A stretch of DNA of 64,000 nucleotides, taken from NCBI RefSeq assembly GCF_028743495.1, contig NZ_CP117968.1, one strand, 5' to 3'. The stretch is from Allobacillus halotolerans (GTDB lineage Bacteria; Bacillota; Bacilli; Bacillales; Alkalibacillaceae). Positions 36,701-44,372 of this stretch are shown one piece after another. Each line of letters opens with the position of its first letter. Position 1 is the stretch's first letter. The notes under the pieces are model-generated. The model ran no database searches and was not told the DNA's origin. It worked only from the letters and a program-made list of their open reading frames with translations. The position numbers and the translations under genes were made by a program.

Positions 36701-38058
36701 TGTTTGGCGAGGAAAATGTCTATCGTGCAGGTACGATTGGTACGGTTGCTGAAAAAACGGCGTTTGGTTATGTGAAAGGTTATGCACAAGATTATGGCCA
36801 ACACTATAAGCAAGCCGAAATCAATCGGTTAGTGAAAGGCTGTACAGGGGTCAAGCGGACAACGGGTCAGCACCCAGGGGGCATTATTGTTGTGCCTGAT
36901 GATAAAGAAATCTATGATTTCACACCAGTCCAATTTCCAGCGGACGACCGTACATCAGAGTGGAAGACAACTCATTTTGATTTCCATTCGATCGACAACA
37001 ATTTATTGAAACTGGACATCCTTGGACACGATGATCCGACGGTAATCCGTATGCTACAAGATCTGACTGGAATTGACCCACAGACTGTACCGCCGAATGA
37101 TCCGGAAGTGATGAAAATTTTTAGTGGCCCTGAACCACTCGGCGTATCAGCGGATCAAATTTTGTGTAAAACAGGAACATTAGGTGTTCCGGAGTTTGGT
37201 ACTCGGTTCGTTCGACAAATGTTGGAAGACACGAAACCATCATCTTTTGCTGAGCTTGTCATTATATCTGGTCTCTCGCACGGATCCGACGTTTGGCTTG
37301 GTAACGCACAAGAATTGATTAATGATGGGATTTGTGAAATTGGTGACGTTATTGGTTGTCGTGACGACATCATGGTTTATTTGATGCATAAAGGGCTGGA
37401 AGCATCGCTAGCATTTAAAATTATGGAGTTCGTACGTAAAGGTAGAGGACTTCAAGATGAATGGATTGAAGAAATGAAAAAACATGGTGTGCCCGACTGG
37501 TACATCGAATCTTGTAAAAAAATCAAATATATGTTTCCGAAAGCCCACGCCGCAGCCTACGTATTAATGGCCGTGCGAATTGCGTATTTCAAAGTCCATT
37601 ATCCAATTTATTTTTATGCAGCTTATTTTTCTGTCCGGGCGGCAGATTTTGAGCTTGATACAATGGTTAAAGGCTCAGAGGCATTGAAAGCGCGGATCGA
37701 AGAGATTTTAAGCAAGGGCAATGATGCGACTCCGAAGGAAAAAAGCTTATTGACGGTCTTGGAAATTGCATTGGAAATGAATGAACGAGGGTTTAGTTTT
37801 CAAAAAGTAGATCTTTATCGCTCAAATGCCAAAGACTTCATTGTTGATGGAAATACACTTATCCCGCCGTTCAACGCTGTTGATGGATTGGGAACAAATG
37901 CGGCAATTAATATCGTCAAGGCTAGAGAAGAAGGAGATTTTCTTTCGAAACAAGATTTGAGAGAACGCAGCCGATTATCTAAAACGGTTGTCGAATATTT
38001 GGATGATCATGGTTGCTTAGAAGGATTGCCGGAGGAAAATCAGCTATCGTTATTTTAG
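33769..38058 (+). CDS. polC: DNA polymerase III alpha subunit, PolC type
   Basis: The replicative polymerase of low-GC Gram-positives, 1429 aa, a usual length. In order: an N-terminal domain, an OB fold (about 235-320), a PHP domain beginning ELHAHTAMSQMDATV at about 327 and interrupted by the 3'-5' exonuclease (VFDVETTGL near 415), a zinc-binding module CPNCKN...CPACG at about 904-935, then the palm with catalytic PDIDLNFSG near 957-965 and the beta-binding tail ENQLSLF. All key residues seem present. GGTGAGGGGAAAGG precedes ATG 33769. Confidence 0.98.
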   Translation: MDNFSKERLQLLIEQIQLPETIVHEYFSETTLQKLTVFKETKTWQFQLHNPKPFPCEVIEVFSLKLREAFQHIAEVNFMVTTEQSELEEKEIINYWNLFISSIDDLFPAYKDFVHSQQPQLKGNVILLCARNQMEASAIQKKLSPLLKSFCQQYGLKNYQLDMEIIQNDEEIEQFQQEKQQEERTLIEKAIRDQEEKAKQTIAAEPSNAPVKLGQTIQEEPIEMQHIIEEEMRLAIQGYVFDVDIRNLRSGRDLLIISVTDYTDSLQIKMFSRGEEQKEEFKKLQPGMWIKARGGIQTDNYTHELVMMGTDLVEIKPKVRQDIMDDKRVELHAHTAMSQMDATVSAERLIKQAADWGHSAIAITDHAVVQSFPEAYNASKKHGIKVLYGLEANLVDDGVPIAYNEQAIDLDHANYIVFDVETTGLSANFDKIIELAAVKVHQGEIVDRFERFANPHQKLSDTTINLTGITDDMVQDAPEIEEVMKDFHQWCEQDILVAHNASFDIGFINAAYQRMGIEKVTNPVIDTLELARFLLPDLKNHRLNTLCKFLNIELTQHHRAIYDAEATGYMLVSLLKMAKEKEILNHNELNRYVGEGDAYKRSRPSHATLIAQTQEGLKNLFKLVSMAHIDYFYRQPRIPRSKLNKFREGILVGSGCDQGELFDTVALKSKDEAEKVAEFYDFIEIQPPSNYAHLIEKEQAHSMGHIKQMLKTIVEIGEKQQKTVVATGNVHYIEPHEKQYRKILIASQSGNPLNRQTQPDVHFRTTDEMLELFDFLGEEKATEVVITNTNAIADQIEDIKPIKDDLYTPNIEGADDEIRQMCYDRAKSIYGDDLPEIVTSRLEKELTSIIDNGFSVIYLISQKLVKKSLDDGYLVGSRGSVGSSFVATMTEITEVNPLPPHYACPNCKNHEFYTDGSVASGFDLPEKDCPACGTAYHRDGQDIPFETFLGFEGDKVPDIDLNFSGDYQPRAHHYTKVLFGEENVYRAGTIGTVAEKTAFGYVKGYAQDYGQHYKQAEINRLVKGCTGVKRTTGQHPGGIIVVPDDKEIYDFTPVQFPADDRTSEWKTTHFDFHSIDNNLLKLDILGHDDPTVIRMLQDLTGIDPQTVPPNDPEVMKIFSGPEPLGVSADQILCKTGTLGVPEFGTRFVRQMLEDTKPSSFAELVIISGLSHGSDVWLGNAQELINDGICEIGDVIGCRDDIMVYLMHKGLEASLAFKIMEFVRKGRGLQDEWIEEMKKHGVPDWYIESCKKIKYMFPKAHAAAYVLMAVRIAYFKVHYPIYFYAAYFSVRAADFELDTMVKGSEALKARIEEILSKGNDATPKEKSLLTVLEIALEMNERGFSFQKVDLYRSNAKDFIVDGNTLIPPFNAVDGLGTNAAINIVKAREEGDFLSKQDLRERSRLSKTVVEYLDDHGCLEGLPEENQLSLF

Positions 38059-38227
38059 TGAATTTCTATAAGGACATAGAGTTTCTACATGAAAAAACAA
38101 TGCTTTAACCTTAAATGAAAATTTACCTGCGTACACAGCTGCAATCCTCGGTAAAAACCGCCGAGTGGAATTTCGTTCGGCTGAGCAGAAGTAATATTCG
38201 TTTAAATCTCCCTTATTCTATACATGC

Positions 38228-38255
38228 AACCCGGCTGTTGAGGCAGCCGGGTTTT
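38228..38255 (+). terminator. Intrinsic terminator after polC
   Basis: AACCCGGCTG (38228-38237) pairs perfectly with CAGCCGGGTT (38244-38253), loop 6, followed by TT. It is G+C-rich and lies 170 bases after the polC stop. Confidence 0.8.
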
Positions 38256-38279
38256 GTTATGGTTTGCAAGTATTTCGAT

Positions 38280-38589
38280 ATATGTGACCAAACTAGAAAA
38301 ATATGGGCTTATTTCTCCGTATATGTGCCCTGCTTTCATCGATATGTATCCAAGTGCAAGTTATATGTAACCGGTCGAGCGAAATATGATACCAAGATAG
38401 CGATATATGGTCCGTGCACTGGATTGGACAACCTTTGAATTGGATTTGCGACCTACTATCAGAAATATGAGCTACTTCATTCGTATATGCGCCCAACTCT
38501 GGCTGATATGCTCCCAAGCAAGAATTATATGTGACCGAATCTAGGATTTATGAAACCAAGTTAGAGCTATATGAGCCGAGTGCTTCCTG
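38280..38589. repeat. Degenerate 21-bp repeat array A (core ATATGNNNCC)
   Basis: About 15 consecutive units, each beginning with ATATG or a one- to two-base variant and followed by three free bases and CC, then about 11 variable bases. Unit starts are near 38280, 38301, 38321, 38342, 38363, 38384, 38405, 38424, 38444, 38465, 38485, 38506, 38527, 38548 and 38569; spacing is 20 or 21. Decayed copies continue to about 38668 (one at 38648). It sits between the polC terminator and the rimP leader. Both strands are open in some frames, but no start has a ribosome site, so I do not call a gene. Confidence 0.85.
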
Positions 38590-38749
38590 GCCTACTCTCG
38601 AATTTTACATATAACCTTTTTAAATAAATCTGAGCTTGGCTCTTCTTCTATGTGCCCGAAACTAACCGATGGGCGGCGACCCTATTCTTGCATTTAAATG
38701 AAAGTTATGATATATTTCAAATTGGTTATACTAAGGATACCTTTACGAT

Positions 38750-38781
38750 GAAAGAGTGGGCGCGTCCCACTCTTTCGTTTT
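38750..38781 (+). terminator. Intrinsic terminator-like hairpin, orphan
   Basis: GAAAGAGTGGG (38750-38760) pairs perfectly with CCCACTCTTTC (38766-38776), loop 5, then GTTTT. No gene ends nearby. A weak promoter-like TATACT at 38727-38732 lies just upstream, so a very short transcript is possible. Confidence 0.7.
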
Positions 38782-38850
38782 ACCCTGAATGCGTCTTATG
38801 AACGTTTACTGGATGCATTTTGATTCGATCAAGATGCACCATTTCTTTTT

Positions 38851-38872
38851 CCCTGCTGGTTTTTCAGCAGGG
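38851..38872. other. Hairpin in the polC-rimP gap
   Basis: CCCTGCTG (38851-38858) pairs with CAGCAGGG (38865-38872) around GTTTTT. It is preceded by TTTCTTTTT but not followed by T on the + strand, so it is not a clear terminator on either strand. Confidence 0.4.
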
Positions 38873-38978
38873 ATAATTTATGAAACAAGGTTTCTACGGA
38901 AAAAAATCAACCATTTACTTACAGTGCTCTGGTTTGGAATATATAGGACAAAAACGATGTAAACAAATGCACAACTGT

Positions 38979-39008
38979 TCGCTCGCGATAAGTTTTCGCG
39001 GGTAGCGA
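38979..39008 (+). other. Hairpin in the rimP leader
   Basis: TCGCT CGCG (38979-38987) pairs with CGCG GGT AGCGA (38997-39008), the GGT bulging out. It lies 36 bases before the rimP start, in the probable 5' leader of the nusA-infB operon. Confidence 0.45.
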
Positions 39009-39044
39009 TTCTTTCAAAAGCATTTTTCTAAGGAGGATTGTCAC

Positions 39045-39518
39045 ATGAGTAAAAAGATCGAAGGCATAACAGAAGAGCTTGCACAGCCGATTGTTGATGA
39101 ATTAAAGTTGGAATTAGTGGATGTTGAGTTCGTGAAAGAAGGTAAAAATAACTTCTTGCGTGTCTATATCGACAAAGCAGGAGGAGTCGACTTGGAAGAT
39201 TGTGAACAAGTCAGTGAAAAGCTCAGTGAACGATTGGATGAAGATGATCCGATCGATCCTGCTTATTTTTTGGAGGTGTCATCTCCAGGTGCAGAACGGA
39301 AGCTAAAGACTAAGGAAGCGATTCGTCAGCATATTGGTTCTCATGTATATATCAAGACATATGAACCTTTTGCAGGAAATAAAGAATTTTATGGTGATTT
39401 AATTAATTTTGAAAATGATTTCGTCCACATTCGATACCGAGAAAAAACGCGGGAAAAAGAGATTGAAATTCCGTATGCAAAAATTGCATTAGCTCGACTA
39501 GCGGTATCTTTTAACTAA
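39045..39518 (+). CDS. rimP: Ribosome maturation factor RimP
   Basis: A 157 aa protein needed for 30S maturation. LELVDVEFVKEGKNNFLRVY, the VDLEDCEQVSEKLSERLDED block and YFLEVSSPGAERKLK are family signatures. It is the first gene of the conserved rimP-nusA-rnpM-ylxQ-infB operon. AAGGAGG at 39030-39036 precedes ATG 39045. Confidence 0.97.
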   Translation: MSKKIEGITEELAQPIVDELKLELVDVEFVKEGKNNFLRVYIDKAGGVDLEDCEQVSEKLSERLDEDDPIDPAYFLEVSSPGAERKLKTKEAIRQHIGSHVYIKTYEPFAGNKEFYGDLINFENDFVHIRYREKTREKEIEIPYAKIALARLAVSFN

Positions 39519-39534
39519 GGGAGGTAAGAGAGTT

Positions 39535-40644
39535 TTGAAAACTAATTTATTCGAAGCCATTAATTTATTGGCGAGTGAAAAAGAGATTGATAAGGAGATT
39601 TTGCTAGAAGCCTTAGATGCAGCAATCGTTTCTGCTTACAAAAAGAACTTCAACTCTAAAACAAATGTTCGAGTTGAGATGGATGAAGAAAATGAAACGA
39701 TGAAAGTTTACTCCAGAAAAGATGTCGTAGAAGATGTTCAAAATGAAGATCTGGAAATAAGCCTTGAAGAAGCCAAAGAACTGGATGTCAACTATGAAAT
39801 CGGTGATGTCGTTGAGCAAGAGGTAACGCCAAGGAACTTTGGGCGAATTGCGGCACAAAACGCGAAACAAGTTGTCACGCAAAGAGTTCGTGAAGCTGAA
39901 CGAGATGTCATCTACGAAGGTTTCATCGACCGCGTTGACGATATTATGACAGGTAAAGTCCAACGTATGGATGCTCGTAACCTATACGTACATTTAGGTA
40001 AAATTGAAGGTAAACTGCCACTGAACGAAATCATGCCGACAGAAAGCTATAAAGTGCATGATCGGATCAAAGTGTATGTAACAAAAGTTGAAAAAACAAG
40101 CAAAGGACCGCAAGTTTATCTCTCACGGACACATCCAGGTTTGTTGAAGCGTTTATTCGAGATGGAAGTGCCAGAAATATATGATGGTATTGTGGAAATC
40201 CGATCCGTTGCCCGTGAAGCGGGAGATCGGTCTAAAATCAGTGTGTTTGCAGAAGATGAAGAAATAGACCCAGTAGGCTCTTGTGTAGGTCAGCGAGGAC
40301 AGCGTGTTCAAGCGATCGTAGATGAGTTGCAAGGGGAGAAGATTGACATCGTCCATTGGTCCGAGGACCCTGTTGTGTATATCTCTAATGCACTTAGTCC
40401 GTCTCGCGTAACCGATGTTCTGGTTAATGAAGAAGAAAACGCGACAACAGTTATCGTTCCAGACAATCAACTTTCATTGGCAATCGGTAAAAGAGGCCAG
40501 AATGCTAGACTGGCTGCCAAACTGACAGGCTGGAAAATTGATATTAAAAGTGAAAGTGATGCTGAAGAACTTGGTTTATTTGATATGGAGCAAGCAACCG
40601 AATTAGATCATGAGATGGATTCCGTTGACTTTGAAGAAGAATAA
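39535..40644 (+). CDS. nusA: Transcription termination/antitermination factor NusA
   Basis: A 369 aa NusA with an N-terminal RNA polymerase-binding domain (1-125), S1 domain (about 135-200), and two KH domains (IDPVGSCVGQRGQRVQAIVD and SLAIGKRGQNARLAAKLTGW). It lacks the C-terminal acidic repeats of E. coli NusA, as is normal in Bacilli. The start is TTG 39535 with AAGGGAGGT upstream; the N-terminus MKTNLFEAINLLASEKEI fits the family. Confidence 0.97.
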   Translation: MKTNLFEAINLLASEKEIDKEILLEALDAAIVSAYKKNFNSKTNVRVEMDEENETMKVYSRKDVVEDVQNEDLEISLEEAKELDVNYEIGDVVEQEVTPRNFGRIAAQNAKQVVTQRVREAERDVIYEGFIDRVDDIMTGKVQRMDARNLYVHLGKIEGKLPLNEIMPTESYKVHDRIKVYVTKVEKTSKGPQVYLSRTHPGLLKRLFEMEVPEIYDGIVEIRSVAREAGDRSKISVFAEDEEIDPVGSCVGQRGQRVQAIVDELQGEKIDIVHWSEDPVVYISNALSPSRVTDVLVNEEENATTVIVPDNQLSLAIGKRGQNARLAAKLTGWKIDIKSESDAEELGLFDMEQATELDHEMDSVDFEEE

Positions 40645-40660
40645 GTAGGGGTGTTTTTAA

Positions 40661-40933
40661 ATGAATAAAAGAAAAAAACCTTTACGTAAATGTGTCGTTA
40701 CGAACGAAATGCTCCCGAAAGAGGAATTGATTCGGGTTGTCCGGAACAAAGAAGGGGAAGTATTCGTTGATGAAACCGGTAAGAAGAATGGCCGAGGAGC
40801 ATATATAAAGAAAGACCGCGAAGTCATTGAAAAAGCGAAAAATAGTGGCCAATTAAAAAGGAATTTGAATACTTCAATCGATGAGTCCATCTATAACGAG
40901 TTGTTCAAACAAGTAGGTTCTGAACATGTCTAA
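40661..40933 (+). CDS. rnpM: RNase P modulator RnpM (YlxR)
   Basis: A 90 aa basic protein with the DUF448 fold: PLRKCVVTNEMLPKEELIRV, then KKNGRGAYIKKDREVIEKA. YlxR of B. subtilis has been reported to bind RNase P RNA and modulate its activity. It overlaps ylxQ by 8 bases in the conserved nusA-infB operon. Confidence 0.93.
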   Translation: MNKRKKPLRKCVVTNEMLPKEELIRVVRNKEGEVFVDETGKKNGRGAYIKKDREVIEKAKNSGQLKRNLNTSIDESIYNELFKQVGSEHV

Positions 40934-41225
40934 TTATTTAAACTTGTTGGGGCTCGCCAATAGGGCTAGAAAGCTAGTTCATGGTGAAGGAACAATCGTT
41001 GAAGGCATCCGAAACAAACAAGTGAAGCTTGTTCTGATTGCTGAGGATGCATCAGATAACACACAAAAGAAATTAACAGATAAATGTAAAAGCTATCAAG
41101 TCCCCTATGTCATCATAGACAACCGTCAAGTACTTTCCAAAGCAATTGGTAAAGAAGGTAGGGTGGCTGTAGGGGTTACAGACGCAGGTTTTTCTGAGAA
41201 ATTATCAGAATTGTTGCGGGAATAA
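40926..41225 (+). CDS. ylxQ: L7Ae-family RNA-binding protein YlxQ
   Basis: A 99 aa protein of the L7Ae/L30e/S12e/Gadd45 family, known for K-turn RNA binding. LLGLANRARKLVHGEGTIVE and KLVLIAEDASDNTQKKLTDK are typical. It lies between rnpM and infB as in other Firmicutes and is probably ribosome associated; its exact role is not settled. Confidence 0.93.
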   Translation: MSNYLNLLGLANRARKLVHGEGTIVEGIRNKQVKLVLIAEDASDNTQKKLTDKCKSYQVPYVIIDNRQVLSKAIGKEGRVAVGVTDAGFSEKLSELLRE

Positions 41226-41242
41226 AACTCGGGGGTGAATGT

Positions 41243-43600
41243 ATGAAAAAAATGCGCGTATATGAATATGCCAAAGCAAACAACCTAAAAAGCAAACAAG
41301 TAATCAATCAGTTAAATGAGCTTGGTATTGAAGTATCCAATCATATGACAGCCATTAGTGAAAATACAATTCGACAATTAGATGAATCTTTAGGTAATAC
41401 AAATAATCAGGGTCAACAAAGTGACCAATCCAATACGAAACAACAATCAACAAAGAAAGAAGCGACAAAACCAATAAATACGAATCGTTCAACACAAGAG
41501 AAAAACAACAAACAAGGTCAAAAAAATGAAACAGCTAATCATGCTGGCAATCAAAAAAACAAGCAACATTCCCAACAAAAGCCACAGAAGCAGCAGAATA
41601 ACAATCAACAAAGAGCGCAAAATAGCAATCAACAGAGAACACAAAACAACAACCAGCAAAGATCACAAAACAACAATCAACAAAAAACTCAACAAAATTC
41701 AAAACAACAGAACAAACAATCGAATCAGCATAGATCAAATAAACCAACAAATCAACAACGACCGAATAATCAACGGAACAATAAACGCAATTTCCGAAAA
41801 GGAAAACAAAATCAGCAACAGAAACAGCCTAAACAGGAGATTCAGCTTCCAAAGAAAATTACTTATGAAGGATCGTTATCTGTTGGCGAATTAGCTGAAA
41901 AATTAGGCAGAGAATCCTCGGAAATTATTAAAAAACTTATGCTACTTGGGGTCATGGCGACAAAAAACCAACAGCTTGACTCAGAAACCATTGAATTAAT
42001 CGGTGAAGATTATGGTGTTGAAGTAGAGGAAGAAGTTGCTGTTGATCAATCAGATCTTGATAACTATATCGAACCAGATACTGAGGAAGAATTAGAAGAA
42101 CGTCCACCTGTTGTTACTATTATGGGTCACGTTGACCACGGAAAAACTACATTACTTGATTCGATCCGTAAAACGAAAGTCGCTACAGGTGAAGCTGGTG
42201 GGATTACACAGCATATCGGAGCCTATCAAATCGATCAAGATGGGAAGAAAACAACATTCTTGGATACACCTGGTCACGCTGCATTTACAAGCATGCGTTC
42301 ACGCGGAGCGAAAGTTACTGACATTGCCATTTTAGTTGTTGCGGCAGATGATGGTGTCATGCCACAGACAGTTGAGGCAATCAACCATGCGAAAGCAGCT
42401 GAGGTGCCAATCATCGTTGCGGTCAATAAAATGGATGTTGAAGGTGCTGACCCGAACCGTGTTATGCAGGAGTTAACGGAATATGAATTGATTCCTGAAG
42501 ACTGGGGAGGAGAAACGATTTTCGTTCAGTTGTCCGCATTGAAAAATGAAGGAATTGATGAGCTGATCGAAATGATTAACCTTGTTGCAGAGGTTGAAGA
42601 GCTTAAAGCCAATTCAAATCGCTTGGCATCAGGGACAGTCATTGAAGCTCAACTTGAAAAAGGACGAGGCAGTGTCGCTACATTGCTCGTGCAAAATGGT
42701 ACCCTCCGAATCGGTGAACCATTTGTTGCTGGAAATGGATATGCAAAGGTACGTGCCATGGTCAATGATTTAGGTGAGCGAGTAGATGAGGCAGGACCAT
42801 CCACTCCAGTAGAAGTGACAGGTTTCCAACACGTACCAAATGCAGGTGATCCTTTCGTCGTTTTCGAAGATGAAAAGAAAGCGAAGCAAGTGGCAGACCT
42901 GCGTGCTGAAAAACAAATTGCTGAAGAACGTGACTCCAAAGGAAAAGTCAGTCTGGATGATTTATTCGAACAAATTAAGCAAGGTGATATGAAAGAAATA
43001 AATATCATTATTAAAGCTGACGTTCAAGGCTCTGCAGAGGCTGTACAGTCATCCTTGCAAAAGATTGAAGTCGAAGGTGTTAACATCAATATCATTCACA
43101 CTGGAGTTGGAGCAATTACCGAATCAGATATTATCCTGGCTTCCGCATCCAATGCCATTGTGATTGGCTTTAATGTCCGTCCAGACAACAATGCGAAACG
43201 GGCAGCTGAATCTGAAAAAATCGACATTCGACTACATCGTGTCATTTATAAAGCGATCGAAGAAATGGAAGCTGCCATGAAAGGTATGCTTGACCCTGAA
43301 TATGAAGAGAAAGTGATTGGTCAAGCAGAAGTCCGTGAAACCTTTAAAGTATCAAAAGTTGGTACAATTGCAGGTTCTTACGTTACGGATGGTAAAATCA
43401 CACGTAACTCAGGTGTCCGAGTTATTCGAGACGGTGTTGTTTTGTTTGAAGGAGAAATTGATTCATTAAAACGATTTAAAGATGATGCCAAAGAGGTTCA
43501 ACAAGGTTACGAATGTGGTATTACAATTGTGAATTTCAATGATCTTAAAGAAGGTGACATTATCGAGGCCTTCATCATGGAGGAAATCGAACGCAAATGA
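41243..43600 (+). CDS. infB: Translation initiation factor IF-2
   Basis: A 785 aa GTPase that places fMet-tRNA on the 30S subunit. The N-terminal IF2N domain (VYEYAKANNLKSKQVINQL) is followed by a long Gln/Asn/Lys-rich linker (about 50-205), a second IF2N domain, then the G domain with GHVDHGKT at residues 295-302, DTPGHAAF and NKMD, and the C-terminal domains. The linker contains four tandem 24-bp units (41597-41692) encoding NNNQQRxQ-like octapeptides. Its stop overlaps the ylxP ATG. Confidence 0.98.
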   Translation: MKKMRVYEYAKANNLKSKQVINQLNELGIEVSNHMTAISENTIRQLDESLGNTNNQGQQSDQSNTKQQSTKKEATKPINTNRSTQEKNNKQGQKNETANHAGNQKNKQHSQQKPQKQQNNNQQRAQNSNQQRTQNNNQQRSQNNNQQKTQQNSKQQNKQSNQHRSNKPTNQQRPNNQRNNKRNFRKGKQNQQQKQPKQEIQLPKKITYEGSLSVGELAEKLGRESSEIIKKLMLLGVMATKNQQLDSETIELIGEDYGVEVEEEVAVDQSDLDNYIEPDTEEELEERPPVVTIMGHVDHGKTTLLDSIRKTKVATGEAGGITQHIGAYQIDQDGKKTTFLDTPGHAAFTSMRSRGAKVTDIAILVVAADDGVMPQTVEAINHAKAAEVPIIVAVNKMDVEGADPNRVMQELTEYELIPEDWGGETIFVQLSALKNEGIDELIEMINLVAEVEELKANSNRLASGTVIEAQLEKGRGSVATLLVQNGTLRIGEPFVAGNGYAKVRAMVNDLGERVDEAGPSTPVEVTGFQHVPNAGDPFVVFEDEKKAKQVADLRAEKQIAEERDSKGKVSLDDLFEQIKQGDMKEINIIIKADVQGSAEAVQSSLQKIEVEGVNINIIHTGVGAITESDIILASASNAIVIGFNVRPDNNAKRAAESEKIDIRLHRVIYKAIEEMEAAMKGMLDPEYEEKVIGQAEVRETFKVSKVGTIAGSYVTDGKITRNSGVRVIRDGVVLFEGEIDSLKRFKDDAKEVQQGYECGITIVNFNDLKEGDIIEAFIMEEIERK
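41597..41692 (+). repeat. Four 24-bp tandem units inside infB
   Basis: In-frame units at 41597, 41621, 41645 and 41669 encode NNNQQRAQ, NSNQQRTQ, NNNQQRSQ and NNNQQKTQ. Synonymous differences show they are not very recent copies. They sit in the flexible linker before the G domain. Confidence 0.85.
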
Positions 43601-43875
43601 TCGGCAGTGTAAGGGTTGAATGCATGTTATATGATGTCCATTCACTGAAAGAGAAACGTTCGATTATCAAGCAGATCACCCATCAAATTCACAAGCAATT
43701 TAACATTAGCATTACAGAAATAGACTTCCATGACCTATGGCAACGTTGTGCGTTTGAGATGGCCACTGTATCTGTCGATCAAGTGATGGCAGAAAAAATC
43801 TTGCGGCAAGCTGTTAATCTAATTGACGAGCGGTCAGATTTAGAGGTCACAATCGTAAATTATGAATGGCTGTAA
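43597..43875 (+). CDS. ylxP: YlxP/DUF503 family protein
   Basis: A 92 aa protein: IGSVRVECMLYDVHSLKEKR near the N-terminus and NISITEIDFHDLWQRCAFEM are DUF503 signatures. It is the regular neighbour between infB and rbfA in Firmicutes and overlaps infB by 4 bases. A ribosome-linked role is plausible from context only. Confidence 0.93.
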   Translation: MIGSVRVECMLYDVHSLKEKRSIIKQITHQIHKQFNISITEIDFHDLWQRCAFEMATVSVDQVMAEKILRQAVNLIDERSDLEVTIVNYEWL

Positions 43876-43899
43876 TGAGAATATAGAGGTGAATTATCG

Positions 43900-44253
43900 A
43901 TGAGTAATATTCGGGCCAATCGTGTCGCTGAGCAGATGAAAAAAGAGTTAGGCGACATTTTAACCCAAAAAATTAAAGATCCACGCATTGGATTTGTTAC
44001 GGTGACGGATGTAGAAATTAGTCCGGACCTCCAAGAATCGAAAATTTTCGTTTCTATTTTTGGAACTGAAGAAGAAAAAGAACAAACGCTCGTTGGGTTG
44101 GCTAAATCAAAAGGTTTTATTCGCTCAGAAATCGGAAAACGTATTCGACTAAGAAAAGTGCCTGAGATTTCCTTTGAAATCGATGAGACAATCGAATATG
44201 GAAATCGAATCGAGCGAATTATCCGCAACCTAAATGAAGAGGACGAATCATAA
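43900..44253 (+). CDS. rbfA: Ribosome-binding factor A
   Basis: A 117 aa KH-type protein that binds the 30S subunit near helix 1 of 16S rRNA during maturation. RVAEQMKKELGDILTQKIKD and VTVTDVEISPDLQESKIFVS are diagnostic, as is RLRKVPEISFEIDETIEYG. It ends 120 bases before truB. Confidence 0.97.
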   Translation: MSNIRANRVAEQMKKELGDILTQKIKDPRIGFVTVTDVEISPDLQESKIFVSIFGTEEEKEQTLVGLAKSKGFIRSEIGKRIRLRKVPEISFEIDETIEYGNRIERIIRNLNEEDES

Positions 44254-44290
44254 AATTAAAATTTTTAAACGTATAGGAAATAAAATGAGG

Positions 44291-44316
44291 AGGATAGGCA
44301 ATGAACTGTCTATCCT
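44291..44316 (+). terminator. Weak terminator/attenuator between rbfA and truB
   Basis: AGGATAGGCA (44291-44300) pairs with TGTCTATCCT (44307-44316) with one G-T pair, loop 6, followed by TTCCATTTT. The poor T-tract suggests partial termination or an RNA processing site within the operon. Confidence 0.5.
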
Positions 44317-44372
44317 TTCCATTTTAGGTATACATAAAGTTTAAGTTTAGAAAGCATAGGAGGGAATCGGTT

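Noticed and set aside
36452..36813. Minus-strand ORFs within polC
   Set aside because: Shadows of the PolC coding sequence, which is intact through this region.
38293..38517. Minus-strand 74-codon ORF with a HIxxxxx heptad across array A
   Set aside because: No ribosome site; the heptad is simply the 21-bp repeat read in one frame, and the 20-bp steps in the array break the frame register. Treated as repeat DNA.
41526..41894. Alternative + strand ORF inside the infB linker
   Set aside because: An out-of-frame reading of the low-complexity Q/N repeat; the infB frame is continuous and conserved on both sides.
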